64,000 nucleotides of DNA from NCBI GenBank assembly GCA_028877205.1, contig JAPPHY010000009.1, forward strand, positions 54,357 through 118,356, read 5' to 3'. The stretch comes from Chloroflexota bacterium. GTDB lineage: Bacteria; Chloroflexota; Dehalococcoidia; Lucifugimonadales; UBA2985. The notes beneath the pieces are model-generated. The model had not been told where the DNA came from, searched no databases, and saw only the letters and a list, made by a program, of their open reading frames with translations. Positions 28,586-37,396 of this stretch are shown here, one piece after another (the stretch's first letter is position 1; every line of letters starts with the position of its first letter). Made by a program: the position numbers and the translations under genes.

Positions 28586-31500
28586 ATGCCACTATCGGGA
28601 CTCTTCAGCCTGCTCTCCAAGAGCACGCAGCACCGGCGCCTGATTGAGCGGCTCAGAAAACCGCCGTCCGAATCCTCCCAAGCTGTGCTTCTGGATTCCG
28701 CGGTCTCCTTCTACGCTGGGGCTCTGCGAGATGAGCTTCAGGCTCCGGTTCTTCTCTTGACGGCGCGGCCGGCACGCTCGCGCCGCCTGTACGAAGACAT
28801 CCTGGTCTGGTGCGGCGAGGACGCCGCGGTGTATCACCTGCCGGAGGGTGAGACACTTCCCTTCGAGCGGCTCACCGCGGACGACGCCACGACACACGGG
28901 CGCATCCGCGCGCTCGCGGCTATGGCGGGAGCGGACCCGAAGAGCAACTCAATGCCGCCGATAGTCGTAGCGTCCCTCGCGGCAGTCGCCCAGCAGACCA
29001 TGTCTAGGAGCGCTCTCCTAGAGGCATCCCACGAGATCACAGTCGGGCAGCGCGTCGACCTCGCCCAGCTGCTGGATCGCTGGCAGCAGCTGGGTTACCG
29101 CAATGAACAGGCGGTTGAGGTGCCCGGCACGGTGAGCCGGCGCGGCGGCATCCTCGACGTATTCTCGCCCGGCTCGGAACTGCCTGCGCGCATTGAGCTT
29201 ATGGGCAACGAAGTCGAGAGCCTCCGTCTGTTCGACCCGGTCTCCCAGCGTTCGGTCATGCCGGTCAACAGCATATTCATTTTACCCGCGCAGGAGGCGC
29301 TTTCGGCTCTCGCCGACCCGGGCGAGGTGGGGGCACTGTACAACAGCCTGGACGCCTCCAACTGCTCGCCCGTAACTCAGGAGCAGCTCAAGGAAGAGCT
29401 ATCGCTGCTGATGAGCGGCCACGCTCTGGACGAGCCGGGCTTTTACAATGGGTTCTTCTACCAGGGCGCTCCGCTGGAATACCTGCCGGAGTACGGCCTG
29501 TTGGTAATGGAGAGGCCCGGGGAAATCGAGGGTGAGCTGCTCGTGATGGAGAAGAAGTTCGCAGAGCTGCGGGCAGTCAAGGAGGCTCGCGGCGACATTC
29601 CGCGGCGGCTGCCCTCACTCTACGCGTCCCGAAGCCGTATCGAAGACCAGCTTTCCACCGCGCCGCGGCGTTTGGAGGTTTACCCGTGGTCGCCGGATAC
29701 AGAGGCCACGGACGGAGCGCCTCTCATCGATCTGGGGTTCGCGCCTCCTCGAAGCTACATGGGGCGCCTGGATTCGCTGGCCTCGGACGTACACGCGTGG
29801 CAGCAAGACGGTGAACGCGTAGTGCTCGTGTCCCAACACGCCGCTCGGCTGTCGGAAGTGCTGATGGGACAAGGCATCGCCGTTCAGATCGAGGGGGAAC
29901 TGACCGATAGCCCTGCAAGGGGCAAGGTCTTGCTCGCGCGCGGCTCACTGTCCGAGGGATGGAGCCTTCCCCTTGACGACTCCTCACTCCGGCTTCTTTC
30001 GGACGCTGAGATCATGGGGGTTGCCAAGGAAAGGCCACTGCGCAGGCGCCAACCCGCGCAGCGCGCCGCTTTCCTGTCCGATCTTGTGCCGGGCAGCTAC
30101 CTCGTCCACACTGATCACGGCATTGGCCGGTTCGCGGGTACTCGTCGCATGGAAGGCGGCGACAGAGAGCGTGAGTATCTGGTGCTGGAGTACGCCGAAG
30201 GCGACAAGCTGTACGTGCCCACTGACCAGCTGGACAGGGTAACGCCGTACACGGCGCCTGGAGAGCGGATGCCCACGCTGACTCGTCTGGGGACACAGGA
30301 GTGGAGCCGTTCGAAGGCGCGGGCAAGAGCGTCCACGCGCGAGATGGCCCGGGAGCTCCTTGCTCTCTACGCCTCAAGGGAGGTGACCAGCGGAATCGCA
30401 TTCTCGCCGGACACGCCCTGGCAGCAGGAGATGGAGGACTCTTTCCCTTACACAGAGACCGCAGACCAGCTTCAGAGCATACGAGACATCAAGGAAGACA
30501 TGGAAACGGCCCGGCCCATGGACAGGCTGGTATGCGGCGACGTGGGCTACGGCAAGACCGAAGTGGCCCTGCGAGCGGCCTTCAAGGCTGTCATGGACGG
30601 AATGCAGGTCGCAGTGCTGGCGCCCACAACCGTGCTGGCTCACCAGCACCACACGACGTTCACCCAGAGGCTGGCGCCATTCCCCGTAAAGGTTGACGTG
30701 CTGAGCCGCTTTCGCACGACCGAAGATCAGCGACAAGTAACAGAACGCCTAGCAGCCGGTGAGGTGGACATCTGCATCGGCACACACCGGCTCCTCCAAA
30801 AGGACGTGTCCTTCAAGAACCTGGGGCTGGTGATCGTGGACGAGGAACAGCGGTTCGGGGTCGCTCACAAAGAGCGGCTGAAGGGGCTCCGGAGGGAAGC
30901 CGATGTCCTGACGCTGAGCGCCACGCCCATACCCCGCACGCTGCACATGGCCCTTTCCGGCGTGCGCGATATGAGCACAATCGAGACACCACCGGAGGAG
31001 AGGCTCGCTATCAAGACCTACGTTTCGGAATTCAGCGAGGAGCTGGTGCGGGAGGCCGTCCTAAGGGAGATGGACCGCGGCGGTCAGGTCTTCTATCTTC
31101 ACAACCGCGTTCGCACCATTGAAGAGGCGGCTCTACGGGTGCAGAGGATTGCACCGGAGGCCAGGGTCTCCATTGGACATGGCCAAATGGCGGAGGAGCA
31201 GCTCGAGAGCGTAATGGCGGACTTCGCCGACTACGGGAGCGACGTGCTGGTGTGCACCACCATAATCGAAGCGGGATTGGACATGCCCAACGTCAACACC
31301 CTGATCGTGGAAAGGGCTGACATGCTGGGACTGGCACAGCTCTACCAGCTAAGGGGGCGCGTCGGAAGGGGCGCGAATCGCGCCTACGCCTACCTTATGG
31401 TGCCCCGGCAGTACCGCATCACGGAGACGGCCGAGAAGCGGCTGAAGACCATACTGGCGGCTGCGGAGCTAGGAGCGGGATTCCGCATCGCCATGCGAGA

Positions 31501-32104
31501 CCTGGAGATCAGGGGAGCAGGCAACATCCTGGGAGCGGAGCAGAGCGGCCACATCCATGCGATCGGCTACGACCTCTACTCGCAGTTGTTGTCGCAAGCC
31601 GTGGCGGAGCTCAGGGCGGAGCAGGACGGAGACAACTCCCCTTTCCTACCAACCGAAGTGAAGCTGGACCTACCCATATCCGCATACATTCCGCTTCACT
31701 ACGTGCCGGACCTCACAACTCGACTTGGCGTATACCAGCGACTGGCGAGGCCGCTGCGCATTGACGAGATTGGCGCCATCGGCGAGGAGATTCGAGACCG
31801 GTTCGGGCCGCTGCCGCGGGCAGTGCGAGACCTGCTGTACGTGGTGAAACTCCGAGCGCTGGCAAAGGACGTTGGCGTGGAGGCCATATCGAAAGTGGGC
31901 CGCGAGGTCGTGCTTCAACTGCGAGAGCCGGTGGGCGGCGCACGTCTTGCTCTCCAGAAGTCGCTTGGCACCACGCCGAGAGTGGGTCACAGCCAGATAC
32001 GTCTCAACCTGAGGGACGGATGGAGGGAGGAACTGGTCAAGACGCTGGAAGGACTGGCGAAGTTCAGAGCCGAGGTGATGGAACTCTCGGCATCGCTCGC
32101 CTAG
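28586..32104 (+). CDS. mfd: transcription-repair coupling factor
   Basis: Displaces RNA polymerase stalled at DNA lesions and recruits UvrA. 1172 residues from ATG 28586, SD GTGGAG. Order: UvrB-homology module (about 1-340), RNA polymerase interaction domain (about 490-560, [18 protein letters not shown]...[13 protein letters not shown]), RecG-like translocase with Walker [17 protein letters not shown] (about 651), VDEEQRFGV (about 751), and TRCF domain in the last 150 residues. The open frame extends upstream to 27968, but that part is antisense to prfA. The stop overlaps the convergent HAD gene by 4 nt. Confidence 0.97.
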   Translation: MPLSGLFSLLSKSTQHRRLIERLRKPPSESSQAVLLDSAVSFYAGALRDELQAPVLLLTARPARSRRLYEDILVWCGEDAAVYHLPEGETLPFERLTADDATTHGRIRALAAMAGADPKSNSMPPIVVASLAAVAQQTMSRSALLEASHEITVGQRVDLAQLLDRWQQLGYRNEQAVEVPGTVSRRGGILDVFSPGSELPARIELMGNEVESLRLFDPVSQRSVMPVNSIFILPAQEALSALADPGEVGALYNSLDASNCSPVTQEQLKEELSLLMSGHALDEPGFYNGFFYQGAPLEYLPEYGLLVMERPGEIEGELLVMEKKFAELRAVKEARGDIPRRLPSLYASRSRIEDQLSTAPRRLEVYPWSPDTEATDGAPLIDLGFAPPRSYMGRLDSLASDVHAWQQDGERVVLVSQHAARLSEVLMGQGIAVQIEGELTDSPARGKVLLARGSLSEGWSLPLDDSSLRLLSDAEIMGVAKERPLRRRQPAQRAAFLSDLVPGSYLVHTDHGIGRFAGTRRMEGGDREREYLVLEYAEGDKLYVPTDQLDRVTPYTAPGERMPTLTRLGTQEWSRSKARARASTREMARELLALYASREVTSGIAFSPDTPWQQEMEDSFPYTETADQLQSIRDIKEDMETARPMDRLVCGDVGYGKTEVALRAAFKAVMDGMQVAVLAPTTVLAHQHHTTFTQRLAPFPVKVDVLSRFRTTEDQRQVTERLAAGEVDICIGTHRLLQKDVSFKNLGLVIVDEEQRFGVAHKERLKGLRREADVLTLSATPIPRTLHMALSGVRDMSTIETPPEERLAIKTYVSEFSEELVREAVLREMDRGGQVFYLHNRVRTIEEAALRVQRIAPEARVSIGHGQMAEEQLESVMADFADYGSDVLVCTTIIEAGLDMPNVNTLIVERADMLGLAQLYQLRGRVGRGANRAYAYLMVPRQYRITETAEKRLKTILAAAELGAGFRIAMRDLEIRGAGNILGAEQSGHIHAIGYDLYSQLLSQAVAELRAEQDGDNSPFLPTEVKLDLPISAYIPLHYVPDLTTRLGVYQRLARPLRIDEIGAIGEEIRDRFGPLPRAVRDLLYVVKLRALAKDVGVEAISKVGREVVLQLREPVGGARLALQKSLGTTPRVGHSQIRLNLRDGWREELVKTLEGLAKFRAEVMELSASLA

Positions 32105-32817
32105 GCCTCCTGCCCTACAGCCTCCACCAAGGAAGGCAGTTCCCCCATGCCGAGAATGCGGGGGCAATCCGTATCACCGATCTTCATATTGTCCCGGTCA
32201 AGCAGCACCGGATGAATCCCCACTTCCCTTGCGCCTTTGACATCGGTGTCGTATTGGTCGCCAACGTGAATAGTCTCGCGGGGTTCGGTGCCGGCCCTGC
32301 GGAGTGCCTCCAAGAAAATCGCAGGATCCGGCTTTCCGGCTCCGACGTCCTCCGAGCTCACCGCGAAGTCCAAGAGCGGGGACAGTCCCATATCCAAGCA
32401 CAGCGCGTTGACATCTCCCCGATTGTTGGTGAGCAACCCCAAGATTGTGCCACGGCTCTTGAGAGAGCGAAGCGCAGGTAGAACGTCATCATAGAGAGCA
32501 TAGCCACGCGGAGTATCCCGCACACGTGTGAACACCTGCAGCGCCAACTCGTGAGATACCTCCACCCCGGCACCATCAAGCAGCAATCGTTGATACTCCC
32601 CGAAGAATGCGGCCCTGGCAGAGTCGCTACGCGTCCAGAGAGGCTGGCGCGCGGACTCCTGCGCCATGAAAGAGTCGGCGAGGGCATACCCTCGCGTGAT
32701 GCCCTCGTAAGTTACCTCTATGCCAAACTCGGCGCACGCGTCAGCCTGTATTTTCTCACGCGGCGGGTCAAACCTGCCCAACGTGTTGTAGAAGTCAAAG
32801 AGCACCGCCCGGATCAC
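32101..32817 (-). CDS. HAD-family hydrolase
   Basis: 238 residues of the haloacid dehalogenase/phosphoglycolate-phosphatase type: motif I VLFDFYNTLG with nucleophile Asp8, motif II LLTNNRGD, motif III Lys and motif IV GKPDPAIFLEAL with GDQYDTDVKGAREVG. The helical cap lies between I and II. A broad-specificity phosphatase is likely; the substrate is unknown. The start is GTG 32817 with AAGGAG 12 nt upstream. It is divergent from the brnT gene. Confidence 0.85.
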   Translation of the reverse strand: MIRAVLFDFYNTLGRFDPPREKIQADACAEFGIEVTYEGITRGYALADSFMAQESARQPLWTRSDSARAAFFGEYQRLLLDGAGVEVSHELALQVFTRVRDTPRGYALYDDVLPALRSLKSRGTILGLLTNNRGDVNALCLDMGLSPLLDFAVSSEDVGAGKPDPAIFLEALRRAGTEPRETIHVGDQYDTDVKGAREVGIHPVLLDRDNMKIGDTDCPRILGMGELPSLVEAVGQEA

Positions 32818-32905
32818 TGGAACCCGCTACTCCTTGCGCCACCCAAGATTGCAGGCTAATCTTACCACAGGAACCCAGAGAGCCCCGAAAACAGACCAAG
32901 AACGC

Positions 32906-32935
32906 TTGACGGAGGGGGCTAACTGCATATACAAT
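32906..32935 (+). promoter_or_regulatory. candidate promoter of the brnTA operon
   Basis: TTGACG (32906-32911), 18-nt spacer, TACAAT (32930-32935). The -10 box touches the BrnT ATG (32936), so either this is not the true -10 or the annotated start lies upstream of the mRNA start. BrnT-BrnA autorepression at such a promoter would be expected from the family. Confidence 0.35.
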
Positions 32936-33205
32936 ATGACACACTACGAATGGAACCAAGCCAAACGAGAGGAAAACCGTAACAAGCATGGCGTAGACTT
33001 TGCAGACATAGAACACTTCCAGTGGGACAGTGCCTTAGTAGAACGCAGTGACAGACACGGAGAAGAAAGATACACAGGAGTAGGCTACCTACAGGACCGG
33101 CTGCACGTGGTGGTGTTCACAGACCGCTATGGCATAACAAGGGTTATAAGTCTGCGCAGAGCCAGCCAGGAAGAGAGGCAAAGATATGCTGAAGCTATCA
33201 GTTGA
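32936..33205 (+). CDS. brnT: BrnT-family toxin
   Basis: 89 residues: MTHYEWNQAKREENRNKHGVDF is the family opening (xWxxxKxxxNxxKHGVxF), then HGEERYTGVGYL and the C-terminal RVISLRRASQEERQRYAE. BrnT is a RelE/barnase-like ribonuclease that stops translation and is neutralised by BrnA. ATG 32936 is taken because it starts the conserved opening. The reading frame open to 32834 is not conserved. Its end overlaps brnA by 20 nt. Confidence 0.88.
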   Translation: MTHYEWNQAKREENRNKHGVDFADIEHFQWDSALVERSDRHGEERYTGVGYLQDRLHVVVFTDRYGITRVISLRRASQEERQRYAEAIS

Positions 33206-33566
33206 AGAAATCGCCGCAAGCCGGATGACCTTCGAAGAGATAGCAGCGGAGTTCGGAGAGGAAACGGCCATCCAGGTTGGCGTGATCAGAGACCAGGACA
33301 CCCTAGAACTGGGCCAGGACTGGTTCCAGCGCGCCCGGCCCGCAACAGAAGTTGTGCCACAGGTGGTTGAGCGATGGCGCAGGACTCGCGGCAAGCAAAA
33401 GGCGCCTACCAAGGAGGCCATCTCCATAAGGCTGGACCAGGACGTGCTCGCCTACTATCGCGCGTCAGGAAGAGGATGGCAGAGTCGAATAAACGAAGCG
33501 CTCCGCAAGTACATCGTCAACGCAGATCCGGAGGATACGGAAGAACCGGGATCCGAGCAGCAATAG
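33186..33566 (+). CDS. brnA: BrnA-family antitoxin
   Basis: 126 residues. The C-terminal half carries the BrnA ribbon-helix-helix signature TKEAISIRLDQDVLAYYRASGRGWQSRINEALRKYI (about 75-112), which dimerises on DNA and contacts the toxin. The N-terminal half (MLKLSVEEIAASRMTFEEIAAEFG...) is longer than in typical 80-90 residue BrnA. Overlaps brnT by 20 nt, typical for a translationally coupled type II toxin-antitoxin module. Confidence 0.85.
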   Translation: MLKLSVEEIAASRMTFEEIAAEFGEETAIQVGVIRDQDTLELGQDWFQRARPATEVVPQVVERWRRTRGKQKAPTKEAISIRLDQDVLAYYRASGRGWQSRINEALRKYIVNADPEDTEEPGSEQQ

Positions 33567-33606
33567 TAGACCTCCAAGAGAGATACCGCGGGCCGCGCCA
33601 ATCCGA

Positions 33607-34326
33607 ATGCAAACCACCACACTTATCACTCACATCTCTCGCATAGTTACAGCAGGGCTGGATCTGTTGTACCCGCCCAGATGCGCAGGATGCAATCGCG
33701 AGGGGCAGTTCATCTGCGACGCCTGTCTCAACGCGCAGCCGCGCCTGCAGCCTCCGTACTGCTTAGCCTGCGCGCAGCCTCTTTCGCATGGCAGCATGTG
33801 CGCCGAATGCCGGAATGCGCCTATGTCCATCGACGCCATACGCGCACCGTTCCTGATGGAAGGCGCGATCCGGCATGCAATCCACCGGCTCAAGTACGGC
33901 AATCTGCGCGCCATTGCGCCCATTCTTGGCGGGCTCCTTGCCGACTATATGTCCTCGGAAGGCCTGAGTGGGGACGCGCTGGTTCCCGTGCCGCTTCACC
34001 CCAAGCGGGAGCACCAGCGCGGCTACAACCAAGCGAAACTGCTTGCCCGCGAGTCAGGCAAACTGCTCGACATTGCCGTGGACTCTCGTCTCTTGACGCG
34101 TGTGAGCAATGCACCCCCGCAGGCACGGAGCCAATCGTCAATTGACAGGAAGGCTAATGTTCGGGACTCCTTCTCTTGCCAGAACCCATCCAGGATAGAA
34201 GGCCGGACCCTGATACTCCTTGACGACGTCTGCACAACCGGTGCCACGCTAGACGCATGCGCCACCGCGCTGAAGGAGGCCGGGGCTGCCCGTGTATACG
34301 GGGTCACGCTGGCCCGCGAGGCGTAG
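33607..34326 (+). CDS. comF: ComF-family phosphoribosyltransferase-like protein
   Basis: 239 residues: a Cys4 zinc motif (CAGCNREGQFICDACL, about 22-37) with a second pair (CLACAQP...CAEC), then a type I phosphoribosyltransferase fold with the PRPP loop LILLDDVCTTGATLDAC (about 200-216). ComF supports DNA uptake in competent bacteria, and related proteins act in nucleotide salvage. No other competence operon genes are adjacent; comM lies at 57-58.6 kb. Confidence 0.88.
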   Translation: MQTTTLITHISRIVTAGLDLLYPPRCAGCNREGQFICDACLNAQPRLQPPYCLACAQPLSHGSMCAECRNAPMSIDAIRAPFLMEGAIRHAIHRLKYGNLRAIAPILGGLLADYMSSEGLSGDALVPVPLHPKREHQRGYNQAKLLARESGKLLDIAVDSRLLTRVSNAPPQARSQSSIDRKANVRDSFSCQNPSRIEGRTLILLDDVCTTGATLDACATALKEAGAARVYGVTLAREA

Positions 34327-34340
34327 ACAAGCACGCGGCG

Positions 34341-34369
34341 TTGACAGCATACGTCTCCTTCACTAGAAT
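34341..34369 (+). promoter_or_regulatory. near-consensus promoter of glyA
   Basis: TTGACA (perfect, 34341-34346), 17-nt spacer, TAGAAT (34364-34369). Transcription should begin near 34376, giving a leader of about 142 nt before the glyA ATG. Confidence 0.75.
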
Positions 34370-34375
34370 AAATTA

Positions 34376-34517
34376 CGAATCATGCCCTACCATCCCAACC
34401 AAGGCTCAGGGCACACAATGGATCGACAGGCGAGAGCTATGGCGGTAGGCCGCCTAGCTCTCGTTCCATTTGAACAATAGCGAGAGCCTGTATTGTGACG
34501 ACCTGCAAGGAGACATC
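34376..34517 (+). ncRNA. structured 5' leader of glyA, unidentified
   Basis: Three helices packed almost end to end. Helix A: TGCCCT (34383-34388) with AGGGCA (34408-34413). Helix B: AATGGA, CGAGAGCTA, GGCGG (34417-34445) with CCGCC, TAGCTCTCG, TCCATT (34450-34470), loop TAGG, about 20 bp with one 8-nt internal bulge. Helix C: ACAATA (34474-34479) with TATTGT (34491-34496). The loop of C carries CGAGAGC, a second copy of the helix-B 5' strand, so GCTCTCG can pair with either. The SD AAGGAG (about 34508) follows. It looks like a riboswitch or attenuator leader; I matched no known class. Confidence 0.5.
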
Positions 34518-35762
34518 ATGGGAGTGCTAGCATCGCAGGATCCGGACGTTGCGCGCGCCATTGAGAAAGAGGCGGAGAGGCAGCTGAAGAACATCGTCCT
34601 CATTGCTTCCGAGAACTACGCGAGCCGGGCAGTGCTGGAGGCGCAAGGGACCCATCTAACGAACAAGTACGCAGAGGGTTACCCGGGTCGCCGCTACTAC
34701 GGCGGGTGCGAGCACGTGGACGTCGTAGAGCAACTGGCAATCGACAGAAGCCGCACGCTGTTCGGAGCGGAGCACGCCAACGTACAACCACACAGCGGCG
34801 CGCAGGCCAATATGGCCGCTTACTTCTCACTCATTGAACCGGGCGACACTGTCCTGGGTATGCGCCTTGATCAAGGTGGGCACCTCACCCACGGAAGCCC
34901 GGTGAACTTCTCGGGAAGGCTCTACAACTTCGTGGCCTACGGTGTAGACCGGGAGACGGAGCACATAGATTACGACGAGGTAGAACGTCTTGCTAACGAG
35001 CACAAACCGAAGGTCATAGTCGCAGGCTATACTGCCTATCCGCGCACCATAGATTTCCAGCGATTCCGCTCAATTGCGGACGCAACCGGCGCCTCGCTCA
35101 TGGTTGACATGGCGCACATCGCAGGACTGATAGCCGCTGGCGTACACCCCTCTCCCCTGCCCCATGCTCAGGTGGTCACGTCGACAACCCACAAGACCCT
35201 GCGCGGCCCCAGGGGCGCGTTCATCCTTTCGACCGAGGAATTGGGTCGCTCCATCGACCGGGCGGTGTTCCCCGAGACTCAGGGCGGCCCGTTCATGCAC
35301 ATCATCGCTGCCAAGGCCGTGGCGTTCGGGGAGGCGGCCAAGCCGGAATTCCGCGACTATCAGCAGTCCGTGGTGGACAATGCCCGTGCCCTGGCAGAGG
35401 GGCTCACCGGTGGAGGTCTCCGCGTGATATCGGGAGGCACCGATAACCACCTCGTGCTGGTGGACGTGTCGCCTCTTGGCGTGACCGGCCAGGACGCCGA
35501 GACGGCCCTCGGCAACGTGAATATCACCGTCAACAAGAATGCTATTCCATTCGACACCAGGCCCCCGCGTGTCACCAGCGGCCTGAGGCTCGGAACCCCG
35601 TCCGTGTCCAGCCGGGGCTTCGGCGTCCAGGATATGGGTGACATCGCGAGGCTGATCGTCAGAACCCTGTCCAACATCGGTGACGCCAACGTGGAAAGGG
35701 AAGTCAGGGAGGACGTGGGGGCAATCACCTCCAGGTTCACAGCGCCGGGTCTTGAGGCCTAG
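34518..35762 (+). CDS. glyA: serine hydroxymethyltransferase
   Basis: PLP enzyme that makes glycine and methylene-tetrahydrofolate from serine. 414 residues from ATG 34518 behind AAGGAGACATC. Motifs: [32 protein letters not shown], the PLP region [18 protein letters not shown], and the Schiff-base Lys in [13 protein letters not shown] (K226). The upstream frame to 34470 is leader RNA, not coding. It is preceded by its own promoter and structured leader and followed by the rpsF promoter. Confidence 0.97.
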   Translation: MGVLASQDPDVARAIEKEAERQLKNIVLIASENYASRAVLEAQGTHLTNKYAEGYPGRRYYGGCEHVDVVEQLAIDRSRTLFGAEHANVQPHSGAQANMAAYFSLIEPGDTVLGMRLDQGGHLTHGSPVNFSGRLYNFVAYGVDRETEHIDYDEVERLANEHKPKVIVAGYTAYPRTIDFQRFRSIADATGASLMVDMAHIAGLIAAGVHPSPLPHAQVVTSTTHKTLRGPRGAFILSTEELGRSIDRAVFPETQGGPFMHIIAAKAVAFGEAAKPEFRDYQQSVVDNARALAEGLTGGGLRVISGGTDNHLVLVDVSPLGVTGQDAETALGNVNITVNKNAIPFDTRPPRVTSGLRLGTPSVSSRGFGVQDMGDIARLIVRTLSNIGDANVEREVREDVGAITSRFTAPGLEA

Positions 35763-35773
35763 CCGGCCTTTCG

Positions 35774-35802
35774 TTGTGGCTTCACCCCGGCGGTGCTATA
35801 AT
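35774..35802 (+). promoter_or_regulatory. promoter of rpsF-ssb-rpsR
   Basis: TTGTGG (35774-35779), 17-nt spacer, extended -10 TGC-TATAAT (35797-35802). A small GCGCC/GGCGC hairpin (about 35805-35822) lies near the expected start site. Confidence 0.6.
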
Positions 35803-35848
35803 GTCCGCGCCTTGATTGGCGCCTATCATAGGAAGGAGACGGCCTGCG

Positions 35849-35872
35849 GTGCGGGCTGAGAGAAACGCTTGA
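35849..35872 (+). CDS. seven-codon leader ORF overlapping the rpsF start
   Basis: GTG at 35849 with a good SD (AAGGAG about 10 nt upstream) begins a seven-residue peptide (MRAERNA). Its TGA (35870-35872) overlaps the TTG start of rpsF in the string TTGA. It explains how rpsF, which has no SD of its own, can be translated: ribosomes finishing the minicistron would re-initiate. This is inference from position only; no conservation data. Confidence 0.4.
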   Translation: MRAERNA

Positions 35873-36522
35873 GATACTACGAGCTAATGATGGTGGTGTC
35901 ACCCCAGGTTGACGAAGAGGGGCTGACCGTAACGTTGGATCGCGTGAACCGGTACGTCAGCGAGCACGGCGGCAGCGTGGTCCGGCAGGAGCAGTGGGGC
36001 AGACTGCGAAGGCTTGCATACCCGATTCGCAACTTCAATGAGGGCAACTACGTGTTGACCCACCTGGAGATGGACCCGCAGGACACCAGAGACCTGGAGG
36101 CCAGCCTGCACTTGTCCGAGGACGTGCTCAGGCACCTCTTGGTCAGGGTCGACGCCATCCCTCCCGCGCCCGCTCCAAGACCTGAGCCGGTGGAAGCGGC
36201 AACCGAAACGACCGAGGTTCAAGCGGAGGCCTCCGAAGCCGAAACCGCAGCGGAAGACGCGGCAACCAGCCCCGAAGCGGCGACCACGAAGGCCGCAACC
36301 GATGTTACGGAGCCCGAGGCCTCTGCCGAGAACACCGAAACCGAAGAGGCGGCGCCGGAGACCACAACCGACGTGACGGAGCCGGTGGCCTCTACCGAGC
36401 CCGTCGAGGCCGAAGCGGAGACGGATCAATCAGGCGCGTCCTCGGAAGAAGCCGAGGAACCGCCGGCGGATGAGCCGTCGACCGGCGAGGCTCAGGGCGA
36501 AGCGAGCGGAGGCACCAGGTAG
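35869..36522 (+). CDS. rpsF: 30S ribosomal protein bS6 with long acidic tail
   Basis: Residues 1-97 are a standard S6 fold (MRYYELMMVVSPQVDEEGL, WGRLRRLAYPIRNFNEGNYV, LLVRVDA). It binds the platform of the 30S subunit with S18, whose gene is nearby. Residues about 100-217 form a Glu/Ala/Thr/Ser-rich tail with repeats of the type TDVTEP (two copies) and no basic residues to speak of, about 115 residues beyond normal S6. TTG 35869 is forced because an in-frame TGA lies 9 nt upstream (35857-35859). No SD at normal spacing; see the overlapping leader ORF. Confidence 0.93.
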   Translation: MRYYELMMVVSPQVDEEGLTVTLDRVNRYVSEHGGSVVRQEQWGRLRRLAYPIRNFNEGNYVLTHLEMDPQDTRDLEASLHLSEDVLRHLLVRVDAIPPAPAPRPEPVEAATETTEVQAEASEAETAAEDAATSPEAATTKAATDVTEPEASAENTETEEAAPETTTDVTEPVASTEPVEAEAETDQSGASSEEAEEPPADEPSTGEAQGEASGGTR

Positions 36523-36551
36523 CCCCTTAACGAATCGAGAGGAGCAGTTGC

Positions 36552-36950
36552 ATGGCGGGTTTCAACAGGATGACGGTGATAGGCTATCTGGGCACAGACC
36601 CTGAGATGCGCTACACCCCCAACGGCAATCCCGTAACCTCCTTTCGCCTGGCCGCATCCAGGTCCTATACGACCTCCAGCGGCGAAAGGCACGATGAGAC
36701 GGAGTGGTTCACAGTCGTGGCTTGGAACCGCCTCGCGGAGCAGTGTAATCAGTACCTGAACAAGGGCCAGCTCGTGTACGCGGATGGGCGACTGCGCAGC
36801 AGGTCATGGGAGGGCCAGGACGGGCAGATGAGGCATGTCAACGAGATCAACGCCGACAACGTGAGATTTCTGAGCCGCCCAGGGCAGGGCCAGCCGTCGT
36901 CGGAAGAGCAATCGGAAGCGTCCTTTGATCCTGAGGACCTCCCATTCTGA
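36552..36950 (+). CDS. ssb: single-stranded DNA-binding protein
   Basis: 132 residues: OB fold (MAGFNRMTVIGYLGTDPEMRYTPNGNPVTSFRLAA, then DETEWFTVVAWNRLAEQ) and a short acidic C-terminus ending in EDLPF, the protein-interaction tip. SD AGAGGAG before ATG. Lies between rpsF and rpsR, the common bacterial order. Confidence 0.96.
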   Translation: MAGFNRMTVIGYLGTDPEMRYTPNGNPVTSFRLAASRSYTTSSGERHDETEWFTVVAWNRLAEQCNQYLNKGQLVYADGRLRSRSWEGQDGQMRHVNEINADNVRFLSRPGQGQPSSEEQSEASFDPEDLPF

Positions 36951-37025
36951 TTCAGGGCTTTCTTCGAATGACAGCTACCTGAAGGCCGTTACTGAGACAA
37001 AGAGCGATAGGAGCAGCAGCAACAA

Positions 37026-37319
37026 ATGACTAGCAGGCCAAGACCGGGAGGCCCCAGGAGGCGCGGAAGGCCCAGATTCTACGCCCGGCGCAGGGTTTGC
37101 GCCTTTTGCGTGGACCACGTATCCGAGATCGATTACAAGGACTTGCCCAGAATGCGCCGGTACGTCTCCGAGAGAGCGCGAATCGAGCCCAGGCGCAAGA
37201 CCGGCACGTGTGCCAGACACCAGCGGGCTCTCACCATGGCGATCAAACGGGCGAGGCACCTTGCGCTCATTCCATTCATCCAGGGCCAGTTCCGCTCGGA
37301 GAGAGAGGCATACGCCTAG
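37026..37319 (+). CDS. rpsR: 30S ribosomal protein bS18
   Basis: 97 residues with a Cys-containing zinc-ribbon N-terminus (CAFCVDHV at about 25-32 and a distal C-x2-H, CARH, at about 62-65), i.e. the C+ paralogue type, and the core [19 protein letters not shown]...[21 protein letters not shown]. Partner of S6 on the 30S platform. Its own N-terminal acetylation could involve RimI encoded at 2841-3503. Confidence 0.95.
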   Translation: MTSRPRPGGPRRRGRPRFYARRRVCAFCVDHVSEIDYKDLPRMRRYVSERARIEPRRKTGTCARHQRALTMAIKRARHLALIPFIQGQFRSEREAYA

Positions 37320-37396
37320 CGCTCCTGCCGACTCCGGCAGTCGCCGTCTCCCCGTAATAGCACACAAGCCCTCACATCAGGGGTGCAAGAACCAGA

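Noticed and set aside
34417-34470. Possible ZTP (pfl) riboswitch before glyA because of a GGCG...CCGCC resemblance
   Set aside because: The conserved outer helix and the internal ACCGGG core of the ZTP class are missing; the CCGCC here is the tip of a simple hairpin.
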